Assembly: GCA_902806565.1 (NCBI GenBank)
Contig: CADCXA010000031.1
Span: forward strand, 1,860,001-1,924,000
Length of the DNA: 64,000 nucleotides
From: Hypoxylon rubiginosum
Lineage: Eukaryota; Ascomycota; Sordariomycetes; Xylariales; Hypoxylaceae
Reading direction: 5' to 3'
The notes beneath the pieces were generated by a model, which had not been told where the DNA came from, did not search any database, and saw only the letters and a list, made by a program, of their open reading frames with translations. The first letter of the stretch is position 1, and the number at the start of each line of letters is the position of its first letter. Positions 29,390 to 40,776 of the stretch are shown in pieces. Position numbers and translations under genes: made by a program.

Positions 29390-30266
29390 TACTTTTAATA
29401 TATAACGTGTATTTAATTATTATATGTTTTTTTAAATTATTATTAAAACGTAATTTATATAATATTAATTTTAAATTATTTAATATTTTATTTATTTATT
29501 TAATTTAAATAACTATTTAATTTAAACTTTTAAATTTTATAAACTTTTATAATTATTTTTAATTAATATTATTTAAATTTACATGGTTTATAAGATCTTT
29601 TTTTAGTTTATAAAAAATATTTTTTAAAAGATTTTACTAATTTTAAAAAACCTTTTAATTTTATTTTAACTTTTTTATATTATAAAAACAGTATTTATAA
29701 TAATTATTATTATTAAATTAAAAAGGTAACTTTATAACTTTATAAGTTAAAATAATAATAATTAATATATTAGTTTTTATTTATTAAATTTATTATTTTA
29801 TAATATAAATTATTTTAACTTTTTTAAATTTAATTAAAAATAAATATTAGTTTTAAATTAAAATAAGTTAAATTATTTTCCAGTTTTATTTTATATATTT
29901 AAGATTTTTTATTATATTAATAAAAATAATAATTTTTTTATATTAAAAAATAATAAAAATTTAATTAAATATATATAATAAATTTTAATTAAAATTAAAA
30001 AAATAAAAATAAATAATATTATAAATTTAATATTTAATAATTTATATATATATTAAATTTTATTATTTTCTTAAATAAATATTTTATTAATAATTTAATA
30101 ACTTATTATTAAATAAATTTTTTTATTAAATATATAATATAAAAACTAAATTTATTATTATAAAAAAATTAAGTTAAATAAAATACTAATTATTAACTAT
30201 AAAAATAAATTTATATTAATTTTTTTTAATTAATTTAAAAATTTTAATTATTATTAGTTATTTATA
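29390..30266. repeat. 2.3-kb dispersed repeat, copy 2, first part
   Basis: Collinear with about 7480-8370 of copy 1, for example the AACGTGTATTTAATT stretch near 29405 and TTAGTTATTTATAT at 30254-30267, which equals 8361-8374. The repeat is interrupted here by the LTR element and resumes at 31751. Confidence 0.65.
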
Positions 30267-30522
30267 TTATAATAAAATATAGCTTTAATATCTTATAATT
30301 AAAAGTTATTATAAATAATAATAAATATAAAGGATATATTAAAAATGCGTCGATCGGTATAAATATCTAATTAATATTAAAGCACCGTATATAATAAAAG
30401 TGGTATTTAAGGAAAGGCTGTCCTAGCGTAATATCTAAGTGAGCTACGCAGCAAGCTCGAGCTATATACGGCCCGAGGCATCACGTGACATCCTGACACC
30501 CTGGCATCCTAATCCCATTACA
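30267..30522 (-). repeat. 3' LTR of the 1.48-kb element
   Basis: Equal in length to the right LTR and almost identical over its inner half. The outer 120 bp carry about 24 transitions, nearly all to A or T relative to the right copy. The LTR contains GCACCGTATATAATAAAA and a CACGTG palindrome at 30482-30487. In element orientation it begins TGTAATGGGATTAGG next to the polypurine tract. Confidence 0.85.
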
Positions 30523-30532
30523 GCCCTCCCTT
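30523..30532 (-). other. Polypurine tract of the LTR element
   Basis: On the minus strand the sequence reads AAGGGAGGGC immediately before the TG that opens the 3' LTR. This is the expected position and composition of a plus-strand primer for an LTR retrotransposon. Confidence 0.75.
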
Positions 30533-31443
30533 ATAGCGACAATGAGTCTTCATCGAATCGGAGCTATATAAAACAAAACAAACAAACAAACAAACAAACA
30601 AATAAACAAATAAACAAGCAACCAAATCTACGATCGCCGAGCCTAGGTGAGCCTTGAAAAAAAAAATTTCAGGACGCGCGTGCCGGCAGTCTCCTCGTAG
30701 CTCTCCTCCCCATACCTGATACCTCGTAGCTCTCCTCCCCATAGCTGATACCTATACCCTCTTGTACGTAACCAGTGCCTCGATCGACTTGATACCATCC
30801 TTGATCCTTCTCTTGAAACCTTGAAACCTTGATATCTGGGACTTGACTTGACTTGACTTGGACTTGGACTCGTGGACTTGGACTTGGACTTGGACTTGGA
30901 CTTGGACTCGTGGACTTGGACTTGAAGGGGTAACTATGCGGGGCTCCCTGGGCTCCGAAGCCGTCTTCTTATACTTGATTCTTGCTTGGTATCTTGCTTG
31001 GTATCCTGAGTATCTAGTATCTCTGTGGCTAGTATCTCGACAACTGGGGTCTCGTAGGTCTTGGTCGACTGGTATCTTGTAACTGGTATCTTGCTCGGTA
31101 TCTTGTTTGGTATCTTGCTCAACTGGTATCTTATAACTAATATCTTGTACGGCTAGTATGCATCGTTCGTAACCAGCGACGTCGTGTACGAATTGATCGG
31201 CATCGTATTAGCTTGACTGGTAGGCATCGTATTGGCTTGACTGGTAGGCATCGTAGGTAATTTTGCTCGTGGGTACCAAAGGATTTCTTGACGTGTGGGT
31301 CTTGGCGTGGTAGGAAGGAAAAAAACAACAAAAAGGGATAAAGGGCTCTGGGACTCCCACGTCTAAAAGCTTGTAATATCCATCCTGATCGGTACAATAA
31401 TAAGCTATCGCACTGATCAAAATAGGTCCAAGGCAGATAGAAA

Positions 31444-31493
31444 CGGTCCTCCTAAGACTGAGGTTGCGGGTTCGAGTCCCGTGGTGGTCGCCA
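31444..31493 (+). other. tRNA-Arg(CCT)-like 3' part forming an extended primer-binding site
   Basis: The plus strand can be folded as the 3' two-thirds of a tRNA. The anticodon stem is CGGTC/GACTG with loop CTCCTAA (anticodon CCT), the variable loop is AGGTT, and the T stem is GCGGG/CCCGT with loop TTCGAGT. These are followed by GGTGGTC, discriminator G and CCA. The box B sequence GGTTCGAGTCC is intact. The 5' part (acceptor and D arm) does not fold, and CCA is written in the DNA, so this is not a functional tRNA gene. Its complement abuts the 5' LTR, so it serves as the primer-binding site, unusually long at about 50 nt. Confidence 0.75.
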
Positions 31494-31494
31494 A

Positions 31495-31750
31495 CTATAA
31501 TAAAGCATAGCTCCAATATCTCGTAATCAAAAACCATCGTAGGTAATAATAAATATAAGGGATATATCAAAGATGCGTCGATCGGCACGAATATCTAATT
31601 AATATCAAAGCACCGTATATAATAAAAGTGGTATTTAAGGAAAGGCTGTCCTGGCGTAATATCTAAGTGAGCTACGCAGCAAGCTCGAGCTATATACGGC
31701 CCGAGGCATCACGTGACATCCTGACACCCTGGCATCCTAATCCCATTATA
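31495..31750 (-). repeat. 5' LTR of the 1.48-kb element
   Basis: 256 bp, ungapped against 30267-30522. It is the better preserved copy, with more C and G at the positions that differ. The outer terminal CA of the plus strand appears as TA at 31749-31750, consistent with a single RIP-type change. Confidence 0.85.
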
Positions 31751-32253
31751 ATATATAAATATATAACATTATTTTACCCTTAAAATAAAGTTATATTAAT
31801 TATAAAATAAATAATAATAAATTTTAATATTATATTATTTTATTTAATTATTTTAATAATATATATATTAGTTATTATAATAATAATATTAAAAATAAAT
31901 ATTTTTATTAATTTAATATATAATATATAAATATTAATAAATTTAAATAATAATAATTAACTTTTTTAATAGTTATTAATAAATATATTAAAGTAAATAA
32001 TATATTAATTAATATTTTTATATTAACTTTAATTTTTTTTTAATATAATTTTTTATTATTAATAATTAAAAAAAATATAAAACTTATAATAAAATAAAAA
32101 TTAATTAATATTTATTTATTTAAAGTAATTAAAATAATTTATAACTTATTATTTTAATTATTTAATATAATAAAAAAAATAAAATAATTAAAATATAATA
32201 AGATTTTTTATTTTAAAAAGTATAAATAAATTAAATAATTAATTAAAAGCGTT
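31751..32253. repeat. 2.3-kb dispersed repeat, copy 2, second part
   Basis: Collinear with 8371-8859 of copy 1, with landmark ATTTTACCCTTAAAATAAAG near 31773 matching 8391. It ends with AAAAGCGTT at 32245-32253, where the 4.1-kb insert begins. Confidence 0.65.
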
Positions 32254-35200
32254 TTATATATATATTAAATATAATATTATTTATAGTATTTTCTTTTAAT
32301 TATTTATTAAGTTTTATAAAATTTTAAAATATATAATATTTAATAATTTATTAAACTTTATTTTTAATGTTTTTAAAATTTTTAATTTTTAAATAAATTT
32401 AACTTTTAATATAATTATATAAAACTACTTATATATAAATATAAAAATCTTTTAATTAATATTAATTACATTAAAAAATTATTTTTATAATTTATTTATA
32501 ATTATAATAAAATAAATTAATATTAAGAATTATTATTTAAATTATATAAACAATTAATTTTTATTATTTTAAATTAATTTAATTTTTAGTAAAACATGTT
32601 TTATTTTATTAAATAACTTACTAAGAATTTTAACTTTTATATTATATTTATTAAGTTAAGTTATAATTATTTAAATATTATTATAAAAACTTAATTAAAA
32701 TTTAAATTATATAATATTATAATAAAAAAATTAACTTTTAATTTTAATTTAACTGGTGGTATTTTTTTTAGTTATAAAACTTAAATTATTTTAATTAACA
32801 TTTTTTTAACTTATTAATTATTTATTTTAATAAACTTATTTATTAAAAAATATTTTTTTTTTTTTTTTAAAAATATTAAATAATAAATTATTATTAATTT
32901 TTTATATAAATATATTATATATAAATAAAATAAACTTAAAAATAAAAATATTTAAATTATATAACATATTATTTAAAACCTTTTTTAAATAAATATAATT
33001 ATAAAAGTTTTTAATATTATTAAATATTTTTATTATATTAAATAATAATATTAATTTATTAATTTCAAAATTATAAAAGATTATTTAAAACTATTATAAA
33101 AACTTTATATTTTTTATATTATTTTATTAAATTTTTATATTTTTTATTAAATATAACTTTTAAAACTTAAATTATAAAAATAAATTTTATAAATAAATAT
33201 TAATAATTTATAACTTTAATTTTCTTTTAATTATAAATAGAATTTATATAAAATCTTTTTTAAATAAAATAAATATTTTATTAAATAAAAATTAATTTTT
33301 TTATATATTATATAATATTTTATAAACTATTTTAAACATATATTTATATTATATAGTAACTTTATTTTAAATAATTAATAATATTTATTAAATAAGATTT
33401 ATTTTTATTAATTTCTTTTAAATATTATATATTAAATTATTATTTAAAATAATAAAAATTTTAAACTTTAAATAAGCGGTTTTTTTACCGGGTAATAAAA
33501 GTGTTATAATATTAAATAAAACTATATATAATATAACTTTTTTTTTTAATTAATAATAATAGTAAAATGTTAAATATAAAAAAATTTTCCTGGTTTTAAT
33601 TAAACTTTATAAATAAAAATATATAAAAGAAAAAATTCGTTTAATAATTATTATAATAATATTATATATAGTATATTAATTATTATTTAATATTAAAAGC
33701 GTTTTATTATATAAGTTTATTTTAATATTATAATTATAATTTAATTTTTTTTTAAATAAATAATTAATATAAATCTTTTTTTAATTAAATTAAAACAAAA
33801 AAAAACTTATTTTACTCTAGTTTTTCAAGTTTATAATAATTATTTTAATTAAATATAAATTATAATTTAAGTAAGTAATTTTAATTAAGTTAAATAAGTT
33901 TTATATTTTATTAAATACTTATATTAAATTATTATATATAAATTTTTAAAACTTATTTTAAATATAAATTAAATTTTAAATATCGTTTTTTTATAAAACG
34001 TATATAAAAACAACTTTTAATTAACTGTTAATTAAAAATATTTACGTTTTTTTAAAGAAATTCTTTTAGTAGTTATTATTTTTTAAAAAATTTTAAGTTT
34101 AATAAGCGTTTTAAAACATTAAATATTAAATATTATTATATTTTATTAAATTAAACTAACTTTTAACATTAAAAATTAAAATAAGAAATATTTATAAATA
34201 AAATCTTTTATTAACTTTTAAATAAATAAAATATATTTAATTAAGTTTTTTTATTATTTTTTATTTATATCTTATTTATTTATTTTTTATATATTATTAA
34301 AATAAATATAAAAAGTTTTAATATAAAATATTTTAATTATTTTTATAAACCTTATTATATTTAAACTATATTATAAAAGTTATATAATTTTACTTTAAAA
34401 CTTTTATTATTAACTTAAAATTATTTTTAATATAATATTTTATTTTATTCTTTTTTTTTTAAATAAATAACTAAAAGTTAAATAAATAAATATATATTAT
34501 AAATTTAAAATTTTAAAAAATAATATATTAATTTATATAATTTAATAAAACGGTTATATAAATATTTATTAATTTTATTATAAGGTTAATTTTAATTTTA
34601 ATTTTATTATAACAACGTTTTTTTTTAATATAAATAAATTATAATTTAATTATTATTTTTATAAATATATTTAGTATTTTTAGTTTAAAAAAAAATTATA
34701 TAATATTATTTAGTTATTATTTTACTTTATTAATTTTAAATAGTTTAAGATTTTAATATATAGTTTTTATTTATATGTTAAATATTTATTTAATTTAATT
34801 ATAATTTTAAAGTAAAATAACTTTAAAAAATTCTTAAAATAATAATTTTTAATTATATAAAGTAACTTTAAATTTACTATATTATAAAATTTATATATTA
34901 TATTAAATAATATTATTTATTATAAAATATTATTTAAATTAATATTAGTTTTTAAAATTTTAACTTATATAATACGGTTAATATTTATAAATTTTATAAA
35001 TTAATTACAGTTTAATAATAATTAAAAGATTAAATAATATATATAAAATAAGTTTTTTTTTTTAATATTTAATTATTTAAATTATATTATAATATTTATT
35101 AAAATAATTTTTTTTTATAATATTATTTAGAAGTATTTTTTATTTTTAGTTAAAAATATAAATATTAATATTAAATTAATTACTTATAGTTTAACCTGGA

Positions 35201-36400
35201 AAAAATTTATTTTTTATTTTTAGTTAATTTAAATTAACAGTGAAAATAATAAAAAAAATCGGTTAATTTAAATAATAAATAATAATTATTAAATTTTAAT
35301 AATAATAAAATATAAATTTTTTATTACTAGTAAATAAAAATAATAACTATATATTATAATTAATATTAATTAAATTAACGTTTTTAATTAAAATAATATT
35401 ATAAAAACTATTTTAAAAAGTTTTTTATAAATTATTTTATTTATATTTTAATTATTTTAAAGTAACTTATTTTATAATAACTTAAATATTAATTAAATAT
35501 TATTAAAAAAATTAATTAAATATAAATAAAATTAATATTTTTTATTTATAATTATATAAATAATATTAAAGATATTATTATAAAAATAAATTCCTTTTTT
35601 TATAACTTTTATTATAAAATTATATATTTAAATTATAATTAGTTTTTTTATATAATTATATTAATATATAAATAAATAATATATATATTAAATAATTTAT
35701 AAAAATATATATATAAAAGAATAATATTTTTTTTATAATGGCTTATTTAGTTAAAATAATCTTTTTTTTATTACTAGCTTTTTTTTATAACATTTAAAAT
35801 AATATTAATACTTTTTTTAATTTTTAAAACGTTTTTATATTATTAATTTATATTTTTTTTAAAAATTATATTTAAGTTAAGTTTTAATATAAATTAAATT
35901 ATAAAACTATTTATATTTAAATTTTTTAAATTATCTATAGTTTTTTATATTTATTTTTAAACTATAATATATTTTTTAATATATAAATTATTTATATAAA
36001 TCTTTTTAAAAAACTATATTAAAATATTTAAATTTAAATTATTATTATTAATAGCGAATTAATATTAAATAATTAATTATAAATTATAAACATATAATTA
36101 AATATATTTAAGTTATTTATTTTACGTTGTTTTTAAAATCTAATTATATAATATAAGGTTTTTTAAATTTAAAAATAACTAGGATTTAAATTATTAATAT
36201 TATAATTAATAAGTTTATATAAAATAAATATAAAAAAAAAAACGAAGTTAAACTATTAAATATTTTTTTAAAACTTTTAAGTTTTTAAATTAAAACTAAT
36301 TAATAATAACTATAAGAACTTAAAAAGTTTATAAATTTTTATTAGTTATATATTTTTATTTTTATAATAAAATAAAAATTTTTTTTTTTTTTTTTTTTTT
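32254..36400. mobile_element. 4.1-kb AT-rich insert in the dispersed repeat
   Basis: The segment is absent from copy 1, which passes directly from 8859 to 8860. The left junction ends AAAAGCGTT (32245-32253) and the right junction starts AAAACGTTCGTTAAATTAAT (36401-36420). The duplicated GCGTT/ACGTT, one copy changed by a G-to-A transition, looks like a 5-bp target duplication. A run of 22 T lies at 36379-36400 against the right junction. The sequence is too degraded for me to see terminal repeats or coding frames, so the element class is open. Confidence 0.5.
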
Positions 36401-37350
36401 AAAACGTTCGTTAAATTAATAAAATATATTATAAAAATTATATTATTTATTTATAACGTTAACATTATAAATATTTATTTATAAAGGTTTATTACTATAT
36501 AATTAAATTTTATAATATTTAGTAAAATTTAATTATTTTTTATAATAAAAATATAAAAAATATAATAAATAGTTTTATTTTAAACACTATTAATTTAAAA
36601 TCTAAAATAATTATAAAAAATTTTAAAACTTAAACCATCGCTATTTAATTCCTTTATTTCTTTTAGTTTTAAACTTTTAAAAACATTTAAATTAGTAAAA
36701 TATATTTAAATTAATTTTATTTAATAACTAATATTATTTTAAAATATAATATAAATAATAAATATAATAAAAATCCTTTATATAAAAATTAAAAGTTATT
36801 TTAAATAATATATAAACTTTTTTACATTTAATATAAATTTTAATAAACTTATATATATTTATTATATAAAAATAAAATAAAAATAAATAATATATAATTA
36901 TAATAAACTAGTTTTAAATAATAATAAATTTTAAAAAAACTTAATTATATATTAAAATATAATAACATTTATATATTAAGAATAAATAAAATAATAATAA
37001 TTAAAAAAAGTATTTAATATTAATTAAAACTAGGAGATATAAATAAAAAGTTTAAATAAAAAATAAGAAAATTTATAAATAAAAGAAAATATATATAAAA
37101 CTTATTTTCTTTTAAATTAACGTTTTTAAAACACGTTTAATATATTTTATTACAATATATTTTATTATATAAAAAACAAATAAAATAAGAAGTTTTAAAA
37201 AAATAAACGTATATTAAAATTATTTAAATATTTAAATTATATATTAATATATTATTAATTTCTTTTAAATTTTATTAAAAACAATTAAATATTATTAAAA
37301 TATAATAATTAAAACTAAATATAAACATATTTTATTTTAACTTTTATTTT
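36401..37350. repeat. 2.3-kb dispersed repeat, copy 2, third part
   Basis: Collinear with about 8853-9790, for example TTAAATTAATAAAATATATTATAAAA near 36411, given here only as a landmark, matching 8861. Also matched are the AATATATAATTATAATAAACTAG region near 36885 and AAAATAAGAAAATTTATAAA near 37058. The right end is approximate. Confidence 0.6.
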
Positions 37351-38689
37351 AATATGTTTAATATTATTAACTTTTATTTAACTTTATATTTAATATTTTT
37401 AAATTTTAAAAAAAAGCTAGATATTTTATTAGATTTTAATAATATAAATATTAATATAAATTTTAATAAAAAGTTTAAATTATTATTTATTATAATTAAG
37501 TTAATTAATATTAATAATAATAAAAAACTACCTTTTTTAAAAATTATAAATAAGGAGGGTAAATTATTTAATAAACCTATAAAAATAAAAACCTTTTTAT
37601 TTATAAATATAACTAAAAATAATATTAATTTATAAAGATTATTTTTTTAATAAAACCGTTTTTAATATAACTTATTAAAGTTTTAAAAAAGGTTAAAAAA
37701 TAAGTTTTATTTTTATAATAATAAGTTTTTATTAACTAAAAAAAAAAAGGAGATTATAATATAAAACGGTTTTTTATAAAAAAAACATTAAAAAATCTAT
37801 TAAAAAAGTTATTAATATTATAAAAAACTTATATATATAATTAAAAACATTTATTATTAATAAAAACTTTAAAATATTATAATTTTATAAAGTAATTATT
37901 TATATTATTTAATAGATAGTTATTAAAATTTTAATTTAAAAGGTAATAATTAAAAGTAATTTTTATAAAAGATTTATATAAAAAAAACAGGATAAAATCC
38001 GGGATTAAATAATAAAAAAATAGTTTTATAATTTTAAAAAATATAAGTTAACAAGTTAATTTTATTTATTTAAAATTAACCTTATTATTATTATTATTAT
38101 TATTTTGAATTTAGTATTATTAATAGATAATTATTTTTTATTAGTTTAAAATATGGAATTATTTAACGGATTTAATTTTTAAATAAATTTAATAAATATA
38201 TATATACTTTTAAAAAAATAAATTACAATAAATAAAAAAGTTATAATAATAATATATTAATTATTAAAATAAAAAACAGTTATAATATTAAAAATAAAAA
38301 TAAATATTTATATATTTTAAATTTAAAAAATTTTATAATTAAGCTTTAATATTAAAAAATTTTTATTTTACTGTGTGGTTCGGTAAATTAAATAAATATT
38401 TATTATAAATGTTAAAAGTTAAATTATAATTAAATAAAAAAAAAAAAAAAAACCTAAATGTAATAAAAACAAAAAAATAAAAAAATAAAAAAAAATAAAA
38501 GAAATATATAAAAATAAAAAAATAAATCTAACCTTTTATTATATATAAATATAAATATAAGTTAATATTTTATTATTAATATAATATAAAATATTTAAAA
38601 AATATTTATAGTTAAAAGTTTAAATTAATATAAACGATTTATTTTTAAATTAATATATTTTATTTTTAAAAGCTTAACTAGTTATAAAC

Positions 38690-39500
38690 TATTTATTTTT
38701 TAAATATAATTAATTAAATTTCATTAAATATATTTATTATTTTTAAAGGTTTTAATAATTATAAACTATTTATTTTTTAAATATATTTAACTAAGTTTAA
38801 TTAAATATATTTAAATTAAAATTAAAATTTAAATACCTTTTTATAAACCTTATAAATATAATAAAAAAAAGTTTAAATTAATTAAATAATAAAAATAATA
38901 ATTACTTATTTATTTTTTAATTATAATTAGTTAAATTTAATTAATTATATTTAAAACTAATTAAAAAATTAATGTTTTTTTATAAGGTTTATAAACGTAA
39001 TTAAGAAAATAATAAATTAATTAAATAACTAAAAATTAAATAAATAAAAATTATATATTTTTTAATTATATTTAATTAAACTTAATTAATTATATTTAAA
39101 GTTAATTAAAAAATTAATATTTTTTTATAAAACTTATAAACGTAATAAAAAAACTATAAACTAATTAAATAATTAAAAATTTAATTATTTATTTTATAAA
39201 TATATTTAATTAAATTTAATTAAATTTATTTAAAAATAATAATTAAAATATATTAAAATATCTTTTTATAAACTTATATATTTTTTAAACACGCTTAATT
39301 AAATTTAATTAAATTTATTTATATTATAATTAAAAAACCAAGCCACTTTTTTATAAGTTTTATAAATATTATTAAAAAAGTTATAAACTAATTAAATAAT
39401 TAAAAATAAAATTACTTAGTTTTTTAATTTTTAAATATATTTAATTAAAATTAAATAAATAATTTTAAATAATTTAAATATTTTTTTATAAGTTTTATTA
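38690..39500. repeat. Degenerate tandem array, unit about 120-145 bp, 5-6 copies
   Basis: Successive units begin near 38690, 38765, 38905, 39050, 39184 and 39418. Each has TTATTTATTTTTTAAATATA-like sequence, then AATTAAATTTAATTAAAT, then a CTTTTTTATAAGTTTTATAAA stretch and ACTAATTAAATAATTAAAAA. Units differ by small indels and transitions, consistent with a satellite-like array later hit by RIP. Confidence 0.7.
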
Positions 39501-40200
39501 ATAATATAAACTAATTAAACGTTATAAATAAATAATTATAAAAACGGTAATTAATAATATAATTTAAAATATTATAGATTTTATAAGGTTTATTTAATTT
39601 TAATTAAAAAAAGAAAAATTATATTATAAATTTATATAATATTATATTTATTAAAAAAAAAACTATAATTAAAAATTAAATTTATTATATTTTTTTATAT
39701 TATATATAAAACTTATATTAATTAACTAATTATATTTTAACGTATATTCTTTAAAAAAAAAGCTATAATTAAAAATTAAATTTATTATATTTTTTTATAT
39801 TATATTAATATTTATATTAATTAATTAGTTATATTTTAATATATATTTAATAAATTTTTTATAAAATTAATTAATTTATTTTATTATAATTTAAAAAGAT
39901 TAATAATTAATATAATTTAATAAAACTTATTTTATATAATTTTTTTATATTATTTATATTTTTATAGATTTTATTATAATAAAACCGTAAAAAAAAACAA
40001 TATAAAATATAAAGCGATTTTAAATATATAATTAATTAGTGAAATTATAATAATATTAATAAAATAAAAAAAAATTAATTTCTTTTAAATTAAATTCTTT
40101 TTTTTATAAATAGTTAATTTATATTAATAGTTATTATATTTAATAAAAAGAAAACTAAGTTTAAAATAACTTATTTTATTTTAAAAATCATATAGCTTAT

Positions 40201-40776
40201 AATTTTAATCTACGTTCGTAACAACTTTTTAATACCTTTATAAATTCCAAAGGCGAAGTGACGTACGTATAACACTAGTTATATCATGGCCCAATTTGGT
40301 AATAGCCGAGTGGATATTATATGTAAAATTACACCATTCTTAGCCCCGGACTAATTGAACAACTTCATGTTAACATTTCCCTTCCCCTTCTCAATATTTG
40401 AAAGTTGAAGTGTAAAATATCACATTAGTTTTACGATACTAGCTAACTAGATAGTTTTAATGACTTCAATGCAGCCTTACGACCGCGTCATCCAAATTTG
40501 AAAGGCAAAGTGGTCGTCATTGCATGTAAGAGCCTCATGTCTACCGCGCGTTCAAAGATTTTTATTATTCGGTGATCTTATCCCAGCTCTTATTTTGATC
40601 CCGTCAGGGGTTGCTCACAGCATATATAACCAAAATTATAACCGTTGAGTAGAAGCAAACCCCCTTTCTATCGCCAGCCCATCTAGAATACCCAAAAGCC
40701 TAGGTAGTTGAATGTTTTCCTCGTCAGCTTCCTCCGCTAGTATAGTCTCCATTCCACCGATCCGGATCCATCTCAT
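40201..40776. other. Border to gene-bearing DNA; 3' flank of the transporter gene
   Basis: Composition becomes balanced within about 100 bp. I see no exon, RNA gene or repeat here. It is the region downstream of the minus-strand transporter gene. Confidence 0.6.

Larger units (their letters stand above)
15261..30266. repeat. AT-rich RIP-degraded repeat block B
   Basis: About 15 kb of almost pure A and T with no credible coding sequence. Within it lie repeated modules (18970-21225), a dispersed 280-bp repeat (22424-22704 and 27714-27992), a degraded LTR-element copy (26465-27713) and the first part of the 2.3-kb repeat (from about 29390). A strongly A-biased plus strand is seen around 19460-21720. 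Small islands such as CACGTG at 26683-26688 and ATCGCCGAG near 26836 have escaped mutation. Nothing else is recognisable. Confidence 0.85.
30267..31750 (-). mobile_element. Non-autonomous LTR retrotransposon (TRIM-like), 1.48 kb, minus strand
   Basis: Two direct repeats of 256 bp (30267-30522 and 31495-31750) align without gaps and flank a 972-bp interior. Read on the minus strand, the 5' LTR (right) starts TGTAATGGG, allowing one C-to-T change at 31749. It is followed one base later by a primer-binding site TGGCGACCACCACGGG, and the 3' LTR is preceded by the purine tract AAGGGAGGGC. This order is diagnostic of an LTR retrotransposon. The interior codes for nothing. It consists of simple repeats: AAAC units at 30571-30621, a duplicated CTCGTAGCTCTCCTCCCCATA block at 30697-30760, GGACTT units at 30841-30928, and GGTATCTTG repeats at 30980-31135. 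It would need enzymes from another element to move. A possible target duplication is ATAT (30264-30267 and 31751-31754). Confidence 0.85.
31751..40200. repeat. AT-rich RIP-degraded repeat block C
   Basis: About 8.4 kb of almost pure A and T with no credible coding sequence. It holds the rest of the split 2.3-kb repeat (31751-32253 and 36401-37350), a 4.1-kb insert between those parts, and a tandem array at 38690-39500. Composition recovers between about 40150 and 40260, marking the border to the gene-bearing region. A 93-residue frame at 37354-37635 is rich in N, I and K and is a by-product of composition. Confidence 0.85.

Noticed and set aside
30858..31082. Frame with repeated WTWTWT
   Set aside because: Translation of the GGACTT tandem repeat inside the LTR element.
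31418..31493. Functional tRNA-Arg gene
   Set aside because: The 5' acceptor strand and D arm do not pair, CCA is encoded in DNA, and the segment sits precisely at an LTR primer-binding site.
31208..31588. 126-residue minus-strand frame containing HHGTRTRNLSLRRT
   Set aside because: The peptide is the translation of the tRNA-like primer-site region and LTR, a known source of spurious proteins; not a gene.
37354..37635. 93-residue frame rich in N, I and K in block C
   Set aside because: Its composition simply reflects A/T-only DNA, it has no domain, and the flanks are mutated repeat. Frames of this length arise by chance where stops happen to be few.
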